Shown here in pieces: positions 44,413 through 52,158 of a DNA stretch of 64,000 nt. Source of the DNA: Sulfitobacter sp. DFL-14 (lineage in GTDB: Bacteria > Pseudomonadota > Alphaproteobacteria > Rhodobacterales > Rhodobacteraceae); contig NZ_QBFD01000046.1 in the NCBI RefSeq assembly GCF_003335585.1, forward strand, positions 335,345-399,344, read 5' to 3'. The notes beneath the pieces were generated by a model. It made no database searches. It worked only from the letters and a program-made list of their open reading frames with translations, and was not told the origin of the DNA. The translations under genes and the position numbers were made by a program. Within the stretch, counting starts at the first letter, position 1, and each line of letters begins with the position of its first letter.

Positions 44413-44684
44413 ATTGTACTGTCAGAGGCCCGGCTTGCACCGGAAATGCCTGGCGGTTGGAACAGGAGGTGCGGTTCAGGTATCGCTCACAGCCCATGGC
44501 AATGTTGGTTGTGCGTAATATCAAACCAGTTTAGCAGAATAATTGGCTGGCCAGGCCAAATGAAGTGAATTCTGCCGATGCATTGAAGCCATTATCAGGA
44601 CAACAACTAATGTTCCCGCGCTAAACTCACCGGTGGGATGTGACCGGGAAAATAGCGGATCAGATCGCTGGAGGAGGAGTCTCG
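44413..44684. other. 272-bp intergenic region with a GC-rich inverted repeat
   Basis: I found no gene. At 44543-44559 there is TTGGCTGGCCAGGCCAA, whose outer five bases form an inverted repeat around TGGCCA; it could be an operator. A GAGGAGGAG ribosome site for the next gene lies at 44670-44679. Confidence 0.3.
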
Positions 44685-45560
44685 ATGGGAAAATCCGTTC
44701 GCATTAAGTCCTTCGAACTGGTCGCGCAGAATATTTCCGACGTCGATGTCCACCTGTTGCATGCCCTTTCAGCCGGGGTGGGCTGGCCGCACCGGCTTGC
44801 CGACTGGGAGTTCCTGCGGCAGGTCGGGGAGGGGATCGTCGCGGTAGACGAGATCGGCCGCGTCTTTGGCAGTGCGATGTGGTTTCAGCAAAGCGAAGAC
44901 TTTGCGACAATCGGGCTGGTGATCACGACGACCCGCTCGCAGGCGCAGGGGGCGGGCCGTTGGCTGATGGCGCAGGTGCTGGAGCGCTGCAAAGTCAGCA
45001 ACCTGGCCCTGAATGCGACAAAGGCCGCCTATCCGCTTTATCTTTCTTTGGGCTTTGAACATGAGGCGACGGTTTTCCTGAATGCGGGCAAAGTGTCCGG
45101 GGTGCCGGAACTGGGCCCCGCGCAGGGAAGTCTGGGCAAATTGCCTGTCCTCCAAATCGACGAGATCATGGATTGCGACAGCCAGGGCTTTGGCGTGAAC
45201 CGTGCGCCGGTGCTGGAAAAACTGGCGGAAACGTCTTCCATCTGTGTTCTGCGCCGGGCTGGAAAAGTGGTTGGCTATTCGATGCGCCGTCCCTTTGGGG
45301 GGCTTGAGGTGATTGGCCCGATTGTCGCCAGCAGCGATGAAGATGCGATCCAGCTTGCCGCCTGGCATCTGAAAACGATGAAGGGGTGTCAGGTGCGGAT
45401 CGACACCCGCGAAGAATCCGGCCCGTTCGCCGAGTTCCTGACCCAATGCGGGCTGGCCCCGGTCGAGACGACGATCACGATGTCGAAGGGCCGCAGGTTC
45501 CTGAACCGCTCTGCGACCGCACCCTGGGTCTTTGCCCTGGCGGGCCACGCCCTGAGTTGA
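44685..45560 (+). CDS. GNAT acetyltransferase with C-terminal YitH/HSE-type domain (first paralogue)
   Basis: A 291-residue protein starting MGKSVRIKSFELVAQNIS after a strong GAGGAGGAG site. The N-terminal half is a GNAT domain: GVGWPHRLADWEFL, GRVFGSAMWF, and the acetyl-CoA loop SQAQGAGRWLMAQVLERC followed by YPLYLSLGFE. The C-terminal half (RAPVLEKLAETSSICVLRRAGKVVGYSMRRP) looks like the second, degenerate GNAT domain of YitH-like proteins. It resembles the gene at 47521 along its full length, so the two are paralogues. The acceptor substrate is unknown. Confidence 0.8.
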   Translation: MGKSVRIKSFELVAQNISDVDVHLLHALSAGVGWPHRLADWEFLRQVGEGIVAVDEIGRVFGSAMWFQQSEDFATIGLVITTTRSQAQGAGRWLMAQVLERCKVSNLALNATKAAYPLYLSLGFEHEATVFLNAGKVSGVPELGPAQGSLGKLPVLQIDEIMDCDSQGFGVNRAPVLEKLAETSSICVLRRAGKVVGYSMRRPFGGLEVIGPIVASSDEDAIQLAAWHLKTMKGCQVRIDTREESGPFAEFLTQCGLAPVETTITMSKGRRFLNRSATAPWVFALAGHALS

Positions 45561-45943
45561 TCGAGCGGGGCTGAGCCACGCCATCCTCCGGCCGGTTTGT
45601 ATTCCCCGCGGGGAACCGCACCCCGGGCTGACCCTCCCATCCCAGGCAAACTTCCGCAACTCTGCGGCAAGTGTGAACCCTGCGGTTTTTCATGGAAGTA
45701 CGAAAGAAGATGTCGCGGGTTGCCGCGGAAACGGAGAATCCTGCGGCGCGCGAATGGTCATCCTGATCCCAAGGGCACCAGGGCCGTCCCGGCCGCCGAA
45801 AGAGAATATATGCAGATGCCAGCCGCCAGAACCGCCGGAAAGAACACCCCCCACTGGTGGGAAGCCGCACCGGCCGGATCACCGGCGATGCGACCGGGCC
45901 GGAGCCCGGTACTGTCGATCACCCCAAGTTACGGAGCCTGAAG
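45561..45943. other. 383-bp intergenic region with several GC-rich hairpins
   Basis: No gene is supported: short open frames here are Pro/Arg-rich and unlike any family. It contains the palindrome TTCCCCGCGGGGAA (45602-45615), the hairpin CCGCA-ACTC-TGCGG near 45654-45667, and repeated CTGCGG elements, followed by a GC-rich stretch with several nested CCGG/GGCC arms up to 45925. A structured leader of the next operon is possible. Confidence 0.35.
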
Positions 45944-47116
45944 ATGTCCTCAATGCCAGCAAATCCATCAACCGAGGCCGGTCAGTGTCTGGAAACCCTT
46001 GCCACCCCCTGTCTGGTTCTTGACCGTGACCGTATGGACCGCAACGTGACGCGGTTGCGGGGGCGGCTGGCGCAGCTTGGGCCCGATCTGCGTCCGCATC
46101 TGAAAACCTGCAAATCGCCCGAGGCCGCGCGGCGGGTGATGACCACGGCAGCAGGTCCGGCGACGGTATCGACCTTGAAAGAGGCTGAGGAATTTGCCGC
46201 CGCCGGTGTCACCGACATCACCTATGCCGTGGGCATCACCCCCGACAAGCTGGACCGCGTGCTGGCGCTGCGCGGGGCAGGGGTGGATCTGGCGGTAACC
46301 CTGGACACGGTGGTTCAGGCGCAGGCCGTGGCCGAGGCTTCGCGCAGGGCGGGCGCTGCGATTCCGGCGCTGATCGAGATTGACTGTGACGGCCATCGCT
46401 CCGGCGTGCTGCCGCAAGACCGCGACCGGTTGCTGGCCATCGCGGGGGCGCTGACAGAGGCGGGCACCCTGCGCGGGGTGCTGACCCATGCCGGTGACAG
46501 CTATGGCGCGCGCGGCGACGCGGCGCTGCGCGCCTGTGCCGAGGGCGAGCGGGCCAGCGCGGTCGCGGCGGCCACCATTCTGCGCGAGGCCGGCTATGAA
46601 TGTCCGGTGGTCAGCGTCGGGTCGACCCCGACGGCGCATTTTGCCGAGAACCTTGACGGTGTGACCGAGGTGCGGGCCGGTGTCTTTGTCTTTTTCGATC
46701 TGGTGATGGCCGGGATCGGCGTCTGCGCGGTGGACGATATCGCGGTTTCGGTGCTGGCCACGGTGATCGGACATCAGCAGGAAAAGGGCTGGATTCTGGT
46801 CGATGCCGGCTGGATGGCGATGTCGCGCGACCGGGGCACATCGAAACAGGCGCTTGATCAGGGCTATGGGCTGGTCTGCGACATTGATGGTGCGCCGCTG
46901 GCGGATCTGATCATGGTGGATGCCAATCAGGAACATGGCATTCTTGCCCTGCGGCCCGGATCAGGCGCTGTGCTGCCCGATCTGCCGATCGGCACCCGCC
47001 TGCGGATCCTGCCCAATCACGCCTGCGCCACTGGCGCGCAGCATGACCGCTATCATGTGCTGCGCAGTGACAGCCGCGATGTCGAAGCGGTCTGGCCGCG
47101 GTTCGGAGGTTGGTGA
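45944..47116 (+). CDS. DSD1/D-threonine aldolase-type PLP enzyme (alanine racemase fold)
   Basis: A 390-residue fold-type III PLP enzyme. The N-terminal barrel has TPCLVLDRDRMDRNV and the PLP lysine in LRPHLKTCKSPEAARR; later blocks are EIDCDGHRSGV and VSVGSTPTAHF. The C-terminal domain contains the metal motif NHACATGAQHDRYHVL (His and Cys ligands). Members include D-threonine aldolase, D-serine dehydratase and 3-hydroxyaspartate aldolase; the aldolases give glycine plus an aldehyde. It overlaps the RidA gene (TGATG). The start is the ATG at 45944. Confidence 0.85.
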   Translation: MSSMPANPSTEAGQCLETLATPCLVLDRDRMDRNVTRLRGRLAQLGPDLRPHLKTCKSPEAARRVMTTAAGPATVSTLKEAEEFAAAGVTDITYAVGITPDKLDRVLALRGAGVDLAVTLDTVVQAQAVAEASRRAGAAIPALIEIDCDGHRSGVLPQDRDRLLAIAGALTEAGTLRGVLTHAGDSYGARGDAALRACAEGERASAVAAATILREAGYECPVVSVGSTPTAHFAENLDGVTEVRAGVFVFFDLVMAGIGVCAVDDIAVSVLATVIGHQQEKGWILVDAGWMAMSRDRGTSKQALDQGYGLVCDIDGAPLADLIMVDANQEHGILALRPGSGAVLPDLPIGTRLRILPNHACATGAQHDRYHVLRSDSRDVEAVWPRFGGW

Positions 47117-47511
47117 TGCGCGCGGCAGAGATCACCCCGGTTTCGACCAAGGATGCCCCCGCTGCCGCGGGACACTACGTGCAGGCGCTGCGGCATGGCG
47201 GGCTGGTCTATGTCTCGGGGCAGCTGCCCGTCGCCCCGGATGGCAGCCACCACCCGCAGGCGGATTTCGAGACCCAGGCACGGCAGGCCATCGGCAACCT
47301 GCTGGCGGTCGCCAAGGCAGCCGGCGCCTCGGCCGAGACCCTGCTGAAGGTGACGGTATATCTTGTGGACGTCGCCAACTGGCCGCGTTTCAACGCGGTC
47401 TATGCGCAGATGCTGGGCGATCTGCGCCCGGCGCGTTCTGTCGTGCCGGTGCCCGAGCTGCACTACGGCTATCTCGTCGAAATCGACGCCATCGCCGCCT
47501 GCCATGCGTGA
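47116..47511 (+). CDS. RidA/YjgF family protein (second copy in the window)
   Basis: A 131-residue RidA homologue: AAGHYVQALRHGGLVYVSGQLPVAPDG at the start, then TLLKVTVYLVDVANWPRFNAVYAQML and the C-terminal PARSVVPVPELHYGYLVEIDAIA, which includes the conserved arginine used for imine hydrolysis (PARS). It overlaps the aldolase stop. Its neighbours include a PLP enzyme and a flavin oxidase, both of which can release reactive imines, so a detoxifying or pathway imine-deaminase role fits well. Confidence 0.88.
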   Translation: MRAAEITPVSTKDAPAAAGHYVQALRHGGLVYVSGQLPVAPDGSHHPQADFETQARQAIGNLLAVAKAAGASAETLLKVTVYLVDVANWPRFNAVYAQMLGDLRPARSVVPVPELHYGYLVEIDAIAACHA

Positions 47512-47520
47512 GGAGAAGAC

Positions 47521-48378
47521 ATGGATCTGAAGACATTGCCCGTAACCCTGCGCCCGATGACCGCAGCGAATCCTGATCTGGAAAGCGCACTGCACCTGTC
47601 ACAAGCGGTCGGCTGGGCCTATCGCCTGGAGGACTGGCGCATCGCGCAGACCCTGGGGCAGGGGGTTCTGGCCGAAGAAAACGGCGCGGTCATCGGCTCT
47701 GCCCTGTGCTGGCCCTATGGGGATGGCTTTGCCACCTGCGGCAGCATCATCGTCTCACCGGCCATGCAGGGGCGCGGGCTGGGGCGGGTCTTGCTGACCC
47801 GTTTGCTGGAACTTACCGGCAGGCGCGCCGTGATGCTGAACTCCACGACCGAGGGGATGCGGCTGTATCAGAGCTTCGGTTTTGAGGCCCAGGGCACGGT
47901 TCATCAGCATCTGGCACCGGCAAGCCTGAACGTGGCACCGGATGCGGCAGATCCGCAGGTGCGTACTGCCCGCGCCGAGGACATGCAGGCGATCCTGCAG
48001 ATGGACCGGCGCGCCTTTGGGGCTGACCGTCAGCGGATGATCGCGGAATTCTTCCAGACCGGTTCCGTCGTGGTGATCGCGGATGACACGGGGCCGCAGG
48101 CCTATGCCATCTGCCGCCCCTTCGGGCTTGGCCAGGTGATCGGGCCGGTGGTGGCAGGCGGGGCGGCGGATGCCAAGGCGCTGATCCGGTATTTCCTGCG
48201 GTCCAGGTCCGGTCAGGTCCGGCGCATCGACATCGGCGGCGACAGCGGGCTGGGCGCCTGGCTGACGCAGCTGGGCCTGCCCGAAGTGGATCAGGTCACC
48301 ACCATGATGCGGGGCCGGCGCCCTGCAATTCCCGGGCCGGAGCGTCTGTTTGCTCTGTCCAGTCAATCCTTTGGTTGA
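47521..48378 (+). CDS. GNAT acetyltransferase with C-terminal YitH/HSE-type domain (second paralogue)
   Basis: A 285-residue two-domain GNAT protein. The N-terminal domain shows AVGWAYRLEDWRIAQTLGQGVLAEENGAVIGSALCW and the acetyl-CoA loop AMQGRGLGRVLLTRLL, then MRLYQSFGFEAQG. The C-terminal half is the YitH-type domain (MIAEFFQTGSVVVIADDTGPQAYAICRPFGLGQVIGPVV). It shares the VGWxxRLxDW and GFxTxG blocks with the gene at 44685. It lies nine bases after RidA and nine before the flavin oxidase gene. Confidence 0.82.
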   Translation: MDLKTLPVTLRPMTAANPDLESALHLSQAVGWAYRLEDWRIAQTLGQGVLAEENGAVIGSALCWPYGDGFATCGSIIVSPAMQGRGLGRVLLTRLLELTGRRAVMLNSTTEGMRLYQSFGFEAQGTVHQHLAPASLNVAPDAADPQVRTARAEDMQAILQMDRRAFGADRQRMIAEFFQTGSVVVIADDTGPQAYAICRPFGLGQVIGPVVAGGAADAKALIRYFLRSRSGQVRRIDIGGDSGLGAWLTQLGLPEVDQVTTMMRGRRPAIPGPERLFALSSQSFG

Positions 48379-48387
48379 GGCAAAGAA

Positions 48388-49665
48388 ATGAAACTTGTTC
48401 CTTACTGGCACGACACCGCTCCCAGGTTCCAGGGTTGCGAAACGGGGCCTGTGGAAGGCGATTATGACGTGGCAGTGGTCGGCGGCGGCTTTACCGGGCT
48501 ATCCGCTGCCATTGCCCTGGCGCGCAAGGGCGCGAGCGTGGTCCTGCTGGAGGCCGACCGGCTTGGCGGCTGCGCCTCGGGGCGGAATGGCGGCATGTGC
48601 AACAACGGCTTTGCCCAGGATTATGCCGGTATGGTCGGCAAGCTGGGGGCGGAAACCAGCCTGCGACTTTACCAGAGCTTCAACACAGCCGTGGATACGG
48701 TTGAAGCCCTGATCCGCGCGGAAAACATCGATTGCAATTTCCAGCGCGTCGGCAAGCTGAAGATGGCGGCCAAGCCTGCCCATTATGACAAGCTGGCCCG
48801 TTCGCATGAACTGATGGTGCAGGGGGCTGACCCCGATGCGCGGCTGGTCTCGCGCAACGAGATGGAGGCGGAGGTGGGCACGGACCGCTATTTCGGGGGG
48901 CTGATCTTTCCGCATGCAGCGCAGATGCATATGGGCAAATATGTCCATGGGCTTGCCAGTGCTGCGGCCCGCCATGGCGCGCATCTGCATGAGAGCAGCC
49001 CGGTCACCGGCATCAGGCGGCTGAACGGCCAGGCGCATCGGTTGACCACGCCGCGCGGTTCGGTCAATGCCAGACAGGTGTTGCTGGCCACGGGCACCTC
49101 GGCTGTCGGGCCGCTGTCGTGGTTCCGCCGCCGCATCGTGCCGGTGGGGGCGTTCCTGATTGTCACCGAGCCCCTGTCCAAAGAACAGCTTGACGCTCTG
49201 GTGCCGGGCCGCCGCAATGCCACGGACACCCGCAACTTTGTCAGCTATTTCCGCGTCACCCCCGACAACCGCCTGCTGTTCGGGGGGCGCGCCCGGTTTG
49301 CCGGGTCCAACGCCAGGTCGGATGTCAAAAGCGGCGCCATCCTGCGGCGCTCCATGGTCGAGATCTTCCCGGACCTTGCCAACACCAGGATCGACTATTG
49401 CTGGGGTGGGATGGTCGATATGACCGCCGACCGGCTGCCGCGTGCGGGCGAACACGAGGGGCTGTTCTATTCCATGGGCTATTCCGGACACGGGACGCAG
49501 ATGGCGACCTATATGGGCCAGATCATGGCAGAGGTGATGGACGGTAATACCACTGCCAATCCCTGGGGCGATTTCGCCTGGCCTGCGATCCCGGGGCATT
49601 TTGGCCCGACATGGTTCCTGCCCTTCGTAGGGGCCTATTACAAATTGCAGGATTACCTGCACTGA
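48388..49665 (+). CDS. DAO-family FAD oxidoreductase (PuuB/GlyOx-like)
   Basis: A 425-residue flavin oxidase. The FAD-binding segment DVAVVGGGFTGLSAAIALARKG is at about 27-48, then GGCASGRNGGMCNNGF, which matches the flavin-contact motif of gamma-glutamylputrescine oxidase-type enzymes. The C-terminal DRLPRAGEHEGLFYSMGYSGHGTQMATYMGQIMAE is the family closing motif. It oxidises an amine or amino acid to an imine or aldehyde plus ammonia. The next gene encodes an aldehyde dehydrogenase, as in PuuB-PuuC pairs. Confidence 0.87.
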   Translation: MKLVPYWHDTAPRFQGCETGPVEGDYDVAVVGGGFTGLSAAIALARKGASVVLLEADRLGGCASGRNGGMCNNGFAQDYAGMVGKLGAETSLRLYQSFNTAVDTVEALIRAENIDCNFQRVGKLKMAAKPAHYDKLARSHELMVQGADPDARLVSRNEMEAEVGTDRYFGGLIFPHAAQMHMGKYVHGLASAAARHGAHLHESSPVTGIRRLNGQAHRLTTPRGSVNARQVLLATGTSAVGPLSWFRRRIVPVGAFLIVTEPLSKEQLDALVPGRRNATDTRNFVSYFRVTPDNRLLFGGRARFAGSNARSDVKSGAILRRSMVEIFPDLANTRIDYCWGGMVDMTADRLPRAGEHEGLFYSMGYSGHGTQMATYMGQIMAEVMDGNTTANPWGDFAWPAIPGHFGPTWFLPFVGAYYKLQDYLH

Positions 49666-49685
49666 TGATGAAAGAGGTGAGCCCG

Positions 49686-51122
49686 ATGGATATGACCAGA
49701 ACCAGGCAGTTCTACATTGACGGCGCATGGGTCGATGCTTTGTCCGATGCCGGTATCGCCTTTGCCGATCCCGCGACAGAGCAGCAGACAGGCAGTATTG
49801 CGGCAGGCACCGCTGCGGATGTGGACCGCGCCGTCATCGCCGCCCGCCGGGCGTTCGACAGTTTTTCGCTGACCACGGTGGCAGAGCGCCGCGCCCTGCT
49901 GGGGCGCATACAGGCGCTGCTGGAGGCGCGGGCCGAAGACCTTGCGCAGGCGATAACCCAGGAAATGGGCGCGGCCATCAGCTTTTCCCGCAGCACCCAG
50001 GTGCCCTTCGGGATTGCCCATATCCGTGCCGCCATCGAAGTGCTGGGCGATTACGACTTTCTTGTCCAACAGGGCACAACCGCAATTCTGCGCGAGCCGA
50101 TCGGCGTTTGCGGGTTGATCACCCCGTGGAACTGGCCGTTGTATCAGATCACCGCCAAGGTCGGGCCCGCCATCGCTGCCGGCTGTACGGTGGTTCTGAA
50201 ACCCAGTGAGCTGTCACCGCTGAGTGCGATCCTTTTTGCGCAGGTCATGCATGATGCGGGCACGCCTGCGGGTGTGTTCAACATGGTCACCGGCACCGGG
50301 CCGGAGGTGGGTGCCGCCATCGCCTCGCATCCGGGTGTCGATATGGTTTCGATCACCGGCTCGGTGCGCGCAGGGGTGCAGGTGGCGCAGGCGGCTGCCG
50401 TGACGGTCAAGCGGGTGGTGCAGGAGCTGGGGGGCAAATCGCCCAACATCCTCTTGCCGGACGCCGATTTTGCCCGCGTCGTGCCGCTTGGTATCGCTTC
50501 GGGCATGCGCAATGTGGGCCAGTCCTGCAGTGCGCCGACACGGATGATCGTGCCGGCCGATCGTCTGGAGGAGGTCGAGGCGCTGGCGCGGGAACATGCC
50601 GCCACCATCGTTGTCGGCGACCCCAGTGACCCGGAGACAACCATGGGACCGGTGGCCAACCAGGCGCAATATGACCGCGTGCAGCAGATGATCCGCGTGG
50701 GGATTGAGGAAGGCGCGCGTCTGATCTGCGGCGGGCCGGGCCGGCCCGAGGGGATCACCCAGGGGCTATATGCGCGTCCGACGATCTTTTCGGGCGTGCA
50801 GACCGCCATGCGCATCGCGCAGGAAGAAATCTTTGGCCCGGTGCTGTGCATCCTGCCCCATGAAAGCGAGGAAGAGGCCGTGGCCATCGCCAATGACACG
50901 GTCTTTGGTCTGGGCGGACATGTGCAATCTGCCGATCCGGAACGCGCGCGGCGCGTCGCGCGCCAGATCCGCTCCGGTCAGGTCCATATCAACCATCCGG
51001 CCTGGGATGCCCATGCGGCCTTTGGCGGCTACAAGCAATCTGGCAATGGCCGCGAATACGGTGTCTTTGGCATGGAGGAATGTCTGGAGACCAAGGCCAT
51101 CCTGGGGTTCTTCCCGGGCTGA
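49686..51122 (+). CDS. NAD(P)-dependent aldehyde dehydrogenase
   Basis: A 478-residue classical ALDH. It shows PIGVCGLITPWNWPLYQITAKVGPAIAAGCTVVLKPSE, the catalytic glutamate in VVQELGGKSPNI, the catalytic cysteine in GMRNVGQSCSAPTR and the C-terminal EEIFGPVLCILPHESEEEAVAIAND. The ATG at 49686 is preceded by GAGGTGAG; earlier in-frame ATGs at 49665 and 49668 lack a site. It probably oxidises the aldehyde produced by the aldolase or the flavin oxidase. Confidence 0.93.
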   Translation: MDMTRTRQFYIDGAWVDALSDAGIAFADPATEQQTGSIAAGTAADVDRAVIAARRAFDSFSLTTVAERRALLGRIQALLEARAEDLAQAITQEMGAAISFSRSTQVPFGIAHIRAAIEVLGDYDFLVQQGTTAILREPIGVCGLITPWNWPLYQITAKVGPAIAAGCTVVLKPSELSPLSAILFAQVMHDAGTPAGVFNMVTGTGPEVGAAIASHPGVDMVSITGSVRAGVQVAQAAAVTVKRVVQELGGKSPNILLPDADFARVVPLGIASGMRNVGQSCSAPTRMIVPADRLEEVEALAREHAATIVVGDPSDPETTMGPVANQAQYDRVQQMIRVGIEEGARLICGGPGRPEGITQGLYARPTIFSGVQTAMRIAQEEIFGPVLCILPHESEEEAVAIANDTVFGLGGHVQSADPERARRVARQIRSGQVHINHPAWDAHAAFGGYKQSGNGREYGVFGMEECLETKAILGFFPG

Positions 51123-51155
51123 TCGCGGCGGCTTTGCCTGCCAGGGAACAGGCCA

Positions 51156-51216
51156 TTGACAGGTTAGGACAAGCGACCTAATGATAATGCCTAGGACATT
51201 TGACCTAGGCATTATC
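51156..51216 (+). promoter_or_regulatory. Promoter with two tandem TetR-type operators
   Basis: A -35 TTGACA (51156-51161) and a -10 TAATGA (51179-51184) are separated by 17 bases. Operator 1, TTAGGACAAGCGACCTAA (51164-51181), occupies the spacer. Operator 2, CTAGGACATTTGACCTAG (51191-51208), sits in the larger perfect 13-bp inverted repeat 51183-51195/51204-51216. Both fit YTAGGACAnnYGACCTAR, with centres 27 bp apart. It lies directly before the TetR gene, so autorepression is expected. Confidence 0.75.
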
Positions 51217-51228
51217 CGGGGCACAGGC

Positions 51229-51819
51229 ATGACAGTGGCACCATCGGCGACACGGGAGAAAATCGTAACGGCGGCGGACAGGCTGTTTTACGAACGGGGG
51301 TTCGAAGCCACGTCCTTTGCGGATGTCGCGGAACTGGTCGGCATCTCGCGCGGCAATTTCTACTATCACTTCAAAACCAAGGATCAGATTCTGGATGCGG
51401 TGATCGAACGCCGTATCAGGGACCGGCACGAGATGCTTTGCGGTTGGGTCGATGACGGCCAGCCGCCCCGGGACTGTATTGCGAACTTCATTGGCATCCT
51501 GCTGAAGAACAACAGGAAAATCCGGTCCTTCGGCTGCCCTGTCGGCACATTGTTTTCAGAGCTGACCAAGCTTGACCATCCGGGGGAAACCGGTGCGCGC
51601 GGCCTGTTCGACCTGTTCCGCGTGTGGCTGCGCCACCGCTTTCAGGACATGGGCTGCGGAAAAGAGGCTGATGCGCTTGCCCTGCATATTCTGGCCCGCA
51701 GCCAGGGTGTGGCGACCCTGGCCAATGCCTATCCGGACGAGGATTTCCTGGAGAGGGAAGTCGCGCAGATGCTGGCGTGGCTTGATGCCGTCGCAGATCA
51801 GCACAACAATCACCACTGA
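51229..51819 (+). CDS. TetR family transcriptional regulator
   Basis: A 196-residue regulator from the ATG at 51229 (MTVAPSATREKIVTAADRLFYERGF). Earlier in-frame ATGs fall inside the operator and are unlikely starts. The helix-turn-helix is EATSFADVAELVGISRGNFYYHFKTKDQILDAVIERR, and the C-terminal half is TetR_C-like with a conserved GCPVGTLFSELTKLDHP block typical of the YcdC/AcuR-type subgroup. It is probably autoregulated and controls the adjacent YciI gene and perhaps the flavin oxidase and ALDH genes. Confidence 0.88.
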   Translation: MTVAPSATREKIVTAADRLFYERGFEATSFADVAELVGISRGNFYYHFKTKDQILDAVIERRIRDRHEMLCGWVDDGQPPRDCIANFIGILLKNNRKIRSFGCPVGTLFSELTKLDHPGETGARGLFDLFRVWLRHRFQDMGCGKEADALALHILARSQGVATLANAYPDEDFLEREVAQMLAWLDAVADQHNNHH

Positions 51820-51833
51820 TACGAGGACAGATC

Positions 51834-52127
51834 ATGTATATCGTCACGCTTTCTCTTACCGCACAGAAATCAAAGGCACCGGAGTTCATGGCGGCCCATA
51901 ATGCCTGGATCGCCCGTGGTTTTGATGAGGGTGTCTTTCTTCTTGTGGGCAGCCTGAAACCCCAGGGGGGCGGCGCCATTCTTGTCGCAGGCAGCGATCG
52001 GGCGGCGCTGGAGCAGCGCATCGCGGATGACCCCTTTGTACAGGAAGGTATCGCCATCCCCGAGATTCAGGAAATCGCCCCGGCACGTACCGACGAGCGG
52101 TTGTCGTTCCTGACTGCGGCGGCATGA
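51834..52127 (+). CDS. YciI family protein
   Basis: A 97-residue single-domain protein with the YciI ferredoxin-like pattern: MYIVTLSLTA, AHNAWIARGFDEGVFLLVGSLKPQGGGAILVAGSDRAALEQRIADDPFVQEGIAIPEIQEIAP. The conserved His and Asp of the putative active site are at AHNAW and DDPFVQ. The family is related to muconolactone isomerase-type enzymes but has no general assigned reaction. It is 14 bases after the TetR gene and likely under the same promoter. Confidence 0.82.
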   Translation: MYIVTLSLTAQKSKAPEFMAAHNAWIARGFDEGVFLLVGSLKPQGGGAILVAGSDRAALEQRIADDPFVQEGIAIPEIQEIAPARTDERLSFLTAAA

Positions 52128-52158
52128 CCGGATAAACTGGCGCAGATGGTGTGACGGG

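Noticed and set aside
45770..45943. Possible cobalamin riboswitch before the aldolase gene (CCACTGGTGGGAAG followed by GCCGGAGCCCGG)
   Set aside because: The conserved 5' elements of the cobalamin aptamer are not visible and the downstream genes are not cobalamin-linked; a covariance-model search would be decisive.
45561..45943. Glycine riboswitch before a possible glycine-producing aldolase
   Set aside because: I looked for the conserved GCACCGAAGG and CTCTCAGGCAAA-type segments and found only weak partial resemblance.
45944..47116. Beta-hydroxyaspartate cycle (bhc) gene cluster
   Set aside because: Only the aldolase-type gene is present; no bhcA-type aminotransferase, dehydratase or iminosuccinate reductase lies next to it.
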